Shown here one piece after another: positions 58,069 through 64,000 of a stretch of 64,000 bases of DNA. The position numbers and the translations under genes were made by a program. The first letter of the stretch is position 1, and each line of letters opens with the position of its first letter. The stretch spans positions 1,466,313-1,530,312 of the forward strand of contig NW_006763139.1 in the NCBI RefSeq assembly GCF_000264905.1, written 5' to 3'. The stretch is from Stereum hirsutum FP-91666 SS1. Taxonomy: Eukaryota; Basidiomycota; Agaricomycetes; Russulales; Stereaceae. A model generated the notes under the pieces. It was not told the origin of the DNA. It searched no databases and worked only from the letters and a program-made list of their open reading frames with translations.

Positions 58069-58825
58069 ATGTCTTCCTCTGCACCCAGTTCTTCCCGTCA
58101 ATTCGTCCCCGCCACGCAGGAGGACAGTCGCAGTCCTTGCCCTGCTCTCAATGTTGGTTACTCATCCCAGTCTCGCGTGACCTGACGCGTCCGTATTCAT
58201 TCTCACTTCTAACCTCTACTCTTGTCTGCAGGCTCTAGCGAACCATGGCTACCTAGCGCACGACGGCCGCAACCTCACCGCAACACAGCTCATACACGCC
58301 ATCCGCGAGGTCTACCACATCTCTCTCCCCATGGCCTCCGTACTCAGCGTCGTGGGCACTCTCGTCTGCGGAAGCGGCTGGAAACTCGACCTCGAAGATC
58401 TCGCGAAACACAATAAAATCGAACACGACGGTTCCCTCGCGCACGCCGATGCCCTCCCCGGCGCGAAATACGCTCCTTCCTACGTTGACAAGGACCGGCT
58501 CCAGCAACTGCTCGATGCGTCGTCTGACGGTCAGACACTCACATTCAATGACCTCGTCAGTCAACGCGCAGCCCGCGACGCCGCACTCTCCAAGCCCCTT
58601 GATGCGATCCATCAGGTCATCACCAGGGGAGAGGTCGCGTTGACATGTGAAGTTCTGGGCGATGGAGGAAGGGTGCCGAAGGAGTATATCAGGCAATGGT
58701 TTGGCGAGGAAAGGTTGCCGGATGGTTGGAAGAAACCCGAGGGTCCCGTGGGTTTGATTGGGACGACGAAGGTATCGAACAAGGTCGCGACTGTGGCGAA
58801 GATCCTGTCCAAGAGCGAGACCTAG
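58069..58825 (+). CDS. Heme-thiolate peroxidase (chloroperoxidase / short unspecific-peroxygenase family)
   Basis: Enzyme with a Cys-bound heme that uses H2O2 to oxidise or oxygenate organic substrates. Start MSSSAPSSSRQFVPATQEDSR at 58069. The heme-ligand motif PCPALN is at the end of exon 1; one intron (58153-58230) leads to ALANHGYLAHDGRN, giving PCPALNALANHGYL, the family signature. The second motif EHDGSL (Mg/acid site) is in place at about residue 95. SFNDLVSQRAARDA-like and LGDGGRVPKEYIRQWFGEERLPDGWKKP follow. About 225 residues, the short class. No signal peptide: the N-terminus is polar, so the protein may be intracellular, unlike classical secreted peroxygenases. A TATA box sits 53 bp upstream. 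Family sure; substrate unknown. Confidence 0.9.
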
Positions 58826-60896
58826 CTTGGCATGGCTGTCTTTCGCGGATCTCATTCTCAGACTCCCATGGAGGGTCTCTCATGACGGTATGCCTGCTTG
58901 ATTCGATGTTTGGACGAGATGGTCACTCCTATTTTACTGCACGCACCCATATGGTTCTTCGTCTTTCTTATTCACCGCGCCTTGTTATCCCCTCTATGCA
59001 TGATTCTCCCAGCATCATTGTACATGAACTCTGTCTGGACAGCCTTTCTTGTCTCGACGCAGCTTTGTTCCTCATTTGCTTCATAGGACTTCGCGATTCC
59101 TGATCCTGTTCTGATGTCTATATGTATAGTAGTAGCCACCGCCGCGCCCGTCCTTTGGGCACCATTCACAGCATGCATGGAGCTGTGCATTCATTCATCC
59201 ATCTTCACCATTCTGCACCTGTACAAGTCACCACACTCCAGCTCGCAGCGTGCGATCGGCACGACTGTCACTCCTATATCGACATGGTGCTGCCTACATC
59301 AGTGCATACGCGTATGTCTCTGACTCGGGATCATGGTATGGACCGTGTGTGCAGATTGCAGCATTCTAGGATTAGTAGACGCGGCTCCTCGACAAAAATA
59401 TCTCTTTCGACTCTGCATGGATATCTGTACTAAGCACGAGCTTGGGAGCCTCCCCATGTCGTGGGTTTTCCAGGTACGCAACTCATTATAATTTAGTACC
59501 GTGAACGTTTATAGCCTCTTTCTGCTCATTATTCTGTTCAGGCTAATTTCGGAGAAAACTCGTTACTCGTACAGGGTCACTGCTTTTATTTTTGGTTGGA
59601 GTCGTGGAACTGGGACTGGAAGCGCGTCGACGGCGTCTTGAAAATACGGTAAGATAGGGGCTTCTTTTCTTGCGCTGTAGCGGTACCGCCCAAGTATCGC
59701 CTCTCGCAAATGTTCTCGTCCGTACGAAACGCCGGCATTGCTAGAGTTACTGCTTTCAGTGTTCTGCAATCCGTGTAAGCCCTTCTACACATATCCAGTC
59801 AAAGCGCAATGCATCTACCATTCCCATTCCATCACGCATCAATTCACAGCTGCCAAAAGGACCTCTGCGGCCAACGCGATTACTTATCTAGGTCATGCAC
59901 CATGCTTATCCCCTTCTATCCTTCCTGATGTTCTCTCTCTATTCTTCTTACAGCAGTGTATACCTCACGGGACCCCCACACGACCCATCGAGTCCGGCGG
60001 TAATTTGTCCTTGTGCGTTCAGCTGATCTGCTCTGTGTAGCTGTTGACTTTGTTGGCGGCAGGTGTCGGCACGGATTGACGATCTGTGGTTTTTACCAAT
60101 GGTTGGTTCAGGATTGGCATCGGTTCGCCAGAGATTCTCCAGATGTTCGAGTTATTTGTGGATGAGGATGGCTGGTTCTCTGGGTCCTCGTAAATGGTAA
60201 ATGAACGACGGTGGGCGGCATGTCTACGGCAACGGCAAAGTGTTCTCTCTTGGCTCGAACTCAGACTCGGTCAAAGTGCTGGTGCTTCTCCATCCATCCG
60301 CGGGCTGGTGCACGATCTGGATCTCCCAAAAAGCTATCGGCATGTCCGAACCTCTCCCGCTGACCTGTCTTTCGAAATCTCCCCGGATCGGAACCCCAGG
60401 TTAACGTACGTGCGCATTCTACAGACTCATTCTCTATACTGGCAGTACTTACCGCTTACATGCCATTGGGCGTCTGTGTCACGCATCGTGCCATGCCAGC
60501 GGGGCAGGGGTGCGAACCTCGCTTCTTCCAGAGGTAACTTAATGCGTATCAAACGCAACCACCCGGCCTATCATATATCGTCAGCTGGTCATCGGTCATA
60601 AATTCAGTATATTAGTATTGCGTTTGGTTGGGGGTATATATGACATAGGGAGGTAGGTAGGTGCTTCAATCCCCCTCCGTGGCTTCCGAGTCCCTCTTCG
60701 CCCGCTGTGAGGATTACAGATTACGCGCACTGCTCGGTGTACACATTGCCCATCCTCGAGGAGCTGCCAGTGTATCTTTGTCGCCTCTGGATACTTGTAC
60801 GGCTAAATCGGCAACTTCTGACTGGTCCTTTGAAACGAGTTCGAACACTACTCTTGCTGCTACTACCACTACCACAAACAATCACTAAACGCCATC
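58826..60896. other. Long intergenic region, no gene recognised
   Basis: 2.07 kb between the peroxidase and the MFS transporter. Frames are short and Ser/His/Cys-rich, with no family motif and no convincing splice chain. A TATATAT at 60635-60641 and an AC-rich leader (60840-60890) probably belong to the transporter promoter. It may hide a non-coding RNA or a fast-changing small gene. Confidence 0.45.
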
Positions 60897-63800
60897 ATGT
60901 CTCAGAAGATATCGTCCACGCGCTCCGGTGATGATACTTTCGAGGGTCTTTCGGTCGAGGAGAGGAAGAGGATGACGAAGCGGGTGTTGTGGAAGTTCGA
61001 TTGTTATATTTTGCCTCCGCTCGCTTTGGTACGTTTCTTTGTTGGTGGTATTTGATGTTATGAGTCGGAAGATCGATGCTGATTTGGCCGACATTGTTCG
61101 GATGCATAGCTGTGGTTGGCGAATTTTATTGATCGGACTAATGTGGGGAATGCGAGGTACGTCGAAGTCTTGAAGACTCAGATGTCGTTGACGTATGATG
61201 CTGACTATTCGTTGGGGTCGCAGAATCGCGGGATTACAAACAGATACACACCTCGTCGGAAACCAATTCAATATCGCACTTGCAGGTCAGTCCAACTCGT
61301 ACCCTCCCCTTCACTCAGTGTTTATTATATCATATAATCGTAATCATATTGAATCTGGACTATAGTCTTCTACATCCTGTACATCCTCTCCGAGCTCCCT
61401 TCGAACTGGGTGCTCAAAAGGATGGGCGCCAACCGCTGGCTACCGTTCCTCATCTGCATTTGGGGCACGGTGACGACACTTTCTGGTCTGGTGCAGAATT
61501 TCGCGGGGTTGACGGCGGTGAGGATGATCCTGGGGATGTGCGAGGGTGGGTTGTTGCCTGGAATGGTGCGTTCAGTCGCCTCTTGAAGTTGTCGTGAGTC
61601 GGTGAAAGGGCTGATTTGGCTGGAAACAGATATTGTATCTGAGCACGATTTATAGGAGACATGAGCTTCAACTTAGGTTAGTGACCTCTTGCTGTGTCGT
61701 ATGACACCTTTATACCAGGGCCTGATAGATTTGTCTTAATTGTCTTCTTTTGTAGAGTCGGGATTTTCTATGCCTCAGGTCCGTTCAGTTTACACTTAAG
61801 TATGAGTACACGATCCTCAATTATTCTGACCCCAGCTTCCCTATCCGGTGCATTCGGAGGTATATTATCAGATTTTCCATCGTCGATCGTTGTCATGTTG
61901 AACTGATTATATCTGCCAACTCCTCGCTCGACAGGACTTCTCGCTTCTGCCATCATCCGTATGGATGGCATCGGCGGCCTAGCAGGTCAGCCAATCAGTT
62001 ATTCCGAACGGCAAGCACAGTACTTCATACGTCTCTTTTCGATGTTGTTTTTGTATAGGCTGGAGGTGGATCTTCATCCTCGAAGGCATCGTCACCGTTC
62101 TTTTCGGTGTCATGGCGGCTTTCGTCATGCCCGCCAGCATCCAATCCGCCAATTTCCTTACCCCAGAGGAAAAGCGGTTCGCTCGTACGTTTGCCCCATT
62201 CATCTTCCCCCCTACGATTTGAACTCTGAGCCTCGACCTTCTAACCCCCGAATATTACAACTCGGAATATACACAGTACATCGCTTCCGGATGTCAGAGC
62301 GAACGGCAAACAGCGCTCCGCTCTCAGAACCGTCGCAGCGGATCACGACGACGGAAAAAGAAGAGAAAGACTTGGAAGAAGTTCGGGCGGAGGTGTATGA
62401 TCCTAATGCGAGTAATGACCGTGAGGAGCCTGTCGTGCACCAGGAGGAAGAGCAGTTTGAATGGCGAGAGGTTGTTCGAGGTATGGCCGACTCTTTTCCC
62501 CTCATAATATGTCTTTTGATATGGGATGTTTCATGGCACAGGCTGAGCTGACGTGTATTTGGGTATTTATAGGGTTGGTGGATGTTCAAGCCTGGCTGAC
62601 GGGGATCGCATATTTTGGCATTATCGTCAGCATCTACTCATACTCACTATTCCTGTGAGCTCCTTTTATTCTACAGCTAATATGGGGTCCGGGAAATACC
62701 AACACTGCGACGGCATTCTTCTAGACCTACAATCATCAGCGAGCTCGGATTTTCCGGTGGTGAGGCCCAGCTTCGTACCGGTGAGTGTCATGCGCCCCAT
62801 GTCAGTTCGCAAACTCCTCAATGACAGACGTACTTTTCGTCTGCAGTGCCGCCGTACGTTCCTGCAGCGGTCTTGACGGGTAAGTTCTGCAACACTGCAT
62901 TAGAGCTGCACATGTAACTTACGGTCCGACGAATGGGACATAGTCGTAGTGGCCTATTTATCTGACCGCTTCAAACTTCGTGGACCAATGATCCTGATCT
63001 GTCTGCCATTGACCATTGCCGGTAAGTCCCTCACCGCACTATACTTGTGGACTGACACTGATTTTACACATTACCCGCGCTTGCAGGTTATATTGTGGCC
63101 ATCTGTGCCACCAGCAACCAAGTACGCTACGCGGCTGTCTTTATGATGGCTACTGGGATGTGAGTGATTATTCTGGATGTAGAAATGGGAGCACCAGCCT
63201 CAATGTCGTGTGTTGTCTAGATATCCGACCGGACCATGCATCCTTTCTATCCTCCCCAACAACAGTAGTGGGCATTACAAGAAGGCAACCACTATCGCAC
63301 TTCAGCTTGCCTTCGCGAATACTGGGTAAGGATTTTCACGTCCTGTATTGTTTACTCGACTGCAGTGATACTGAGTTTCTTGTTCTGACATTCTTTAGGG
63401 GATTTGTTGCCACTTTCTCGTACACACAAGGTGGATCACTGTCGTTTTTTTTTGCAAGTGACATTATGGCACTGGCTGACCTGCATTAACAGATCAAGCT
63501 CCCGCATACATCAGAGGCCATTCCATAACCCTCGCTTTCGTCGTCCTGGCCTGGATATTCGTCGCACTCAACGTGTACGTCAAACACATGCTAAGGCCGC
63601 TCTCCGTCATCCTTTTCCTCCCTTTCTTTCCCTCCCTTCGCCGTCCGGAAATACCATCCCCTATCTCATTACCGTCTCTTATCTCGTTCTGCCATTCTAA
63701 TCATATCCTTCAACAAAACACAGTACATATTGTGCCTGGGAGAACAAAGCTCGCGCGGATGGTCGCCGTCAGGATAACATCCTGAAATATCAAGAGGTGA

Positions 63801-64000
63801 GTCAATCCTTCCCTATATATATTCCTCCACCGAGCTTTCTGGCTTCTCTATTCCCCGTTCTCCGTTATTCTCCCATATAAATCCTGCGGTAGCGGAGTCT
63901 TTTATGCTCTCCGATGCGAAAAGATCTATTTCTGACGCCGTGGCCCTTGGTTCTTGAAATAGCTGTGGGACTCTGGCAAGACGAGAGCTCCCATCGGGGA
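60897..64000 (+). CDS. MFS transporter, allantoate-permease / anion:cation symporter family (Dal5/Tna1-like), 3' partial
   Basis: Twelve-helix plasma-membrane carrier for carboxylates such as nicotinate, allantoate or pantothenate. Start MSQKISSTRSGDDTFEGLSV at 60897. Family marks in order: RVLWKFDCYILPPLALLWLANFIDRTNVGNARIAGL, GNQFNIALAVFYILYILSELPSN, KRMGANRWLPFLICIWGTVT, GLTAVRMILGMCEGGLLPGM, SASLSGAFGGLLASAI-like with MDGIGGLAGWRWIFILEG, LTPEEKRFA, then helices 7-12 (AWLTGIAYFGIIVSIYSYSLFLP, GYIVAICATSN, YAAVFMMATGIYPTGPCILS, GHSITLAFVVLAWIFVALN). DRTNxGNAR and GWRWIFxxEG are typical of the ACS family. More than a dozen introns, some exons under 60 nt. The tail ARADGRRQDNILKYQELWDSGKT runs past the right edge. 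Substrate not known. Confidence 0.9.

Noticed and set aside
58826..60896. Several 60-135 codon frames as small genes
   Set aside because: None has a good start context together with a domain or signal peptide, and they overlap each other on both strands.

Overview
This is a 64 kb window of nuclear chromosome from a filamentous basidiomycete, most likely an Agaricomycete. Genes lie on both strands and are dense. They are cut by many introns of about 50-70 bp with GT..AG ends, so most reading frames are only exon fragments. The content is fungal: an Iqg1/Rng2-type IQGAP, a heme-thiolate peroxidase, an allantoate-permease-type MFS transporter, small secreted cysteine-rich proteins, and proline/serine-rich regulators. 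No bacterial operon, CRISPR array, rRNA gene or intact transposase was seen. All gene models below were spliced by eye from frame, splice signals and family motifs, so inner exon edges are inferences.

Layout. 1-3667 (+): 3' part of a copper/cadmium-type P1B ATPase. 4050-7600 (-): gamma-tubulin complex component GCP3. 8164-10978 (+): acyl-CoA synthetase with a 7-nt microexon. 11397-17784 (+): IQGAP. 18517-20869: a divergent pair of paralogous small secreted cysteine-rich proteins. 21234-21838: an almost perfect inverted repeat whose arms carry tRNA-like A and B boxes, probably two tRNA-derived SINEs head to head. 22070-24056 (-): mitochondrial PPR-type protein. 24577-25604 (+): unknown secreted protein. 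25959-31518: a housekeeping block with OST1/ribophorin I, mitochondrial uL22, YOS1 and a GILT-type protein. 31901-32986 (-): MIX23. 34300-36451 (-): C2H2 zinc-finger regulator. 37447-38285 (-): unknown disordered protein. 38888-40875 (-): HMG-box protein. 41483-44723 (+): Kelch membrane protein. 45621-48942 (-): large disordered protein. 49332-52931 (-): endoplasmic-reticulum Hsp90 ending in HDEL. 53518-54471 (+): a decayed kinase-like, possibly Crinkler-like, gene. 54744-57541 (-): WW/FF-domain splicing factor. 58069-58825 (+): intracellular-type heme-thiolate peroxidase. 60897-64000 (+): MFS transporter running off the window.

How the genes relate. Most are unrelated housekeeping neighbours. 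Secretory-pathway functions recur: OST1 (N-glycosylation), YOS1 (ER-Golgi traffic), the GILT-like protein, the HDEL Hsp90 with an ACGTG-rich promoter, and three small secreted proteins. IQGAP and GCP3 are both cytoskeletal (division ring and microtubule nucleation). Divergent pairs with shared promoters are common: GCP3/acyl-CoA synthetase, PPR/secreted protein, uL22m/YOS1 (only 186 bp between start codons), HMG/Kelch, and splicing factor/peroxidase. The less ordinary parts are the inverted SINE pair, the secreted paralog pair, the ER Hsp90 with its promoter motifs, the microexon, and the kinase relic.
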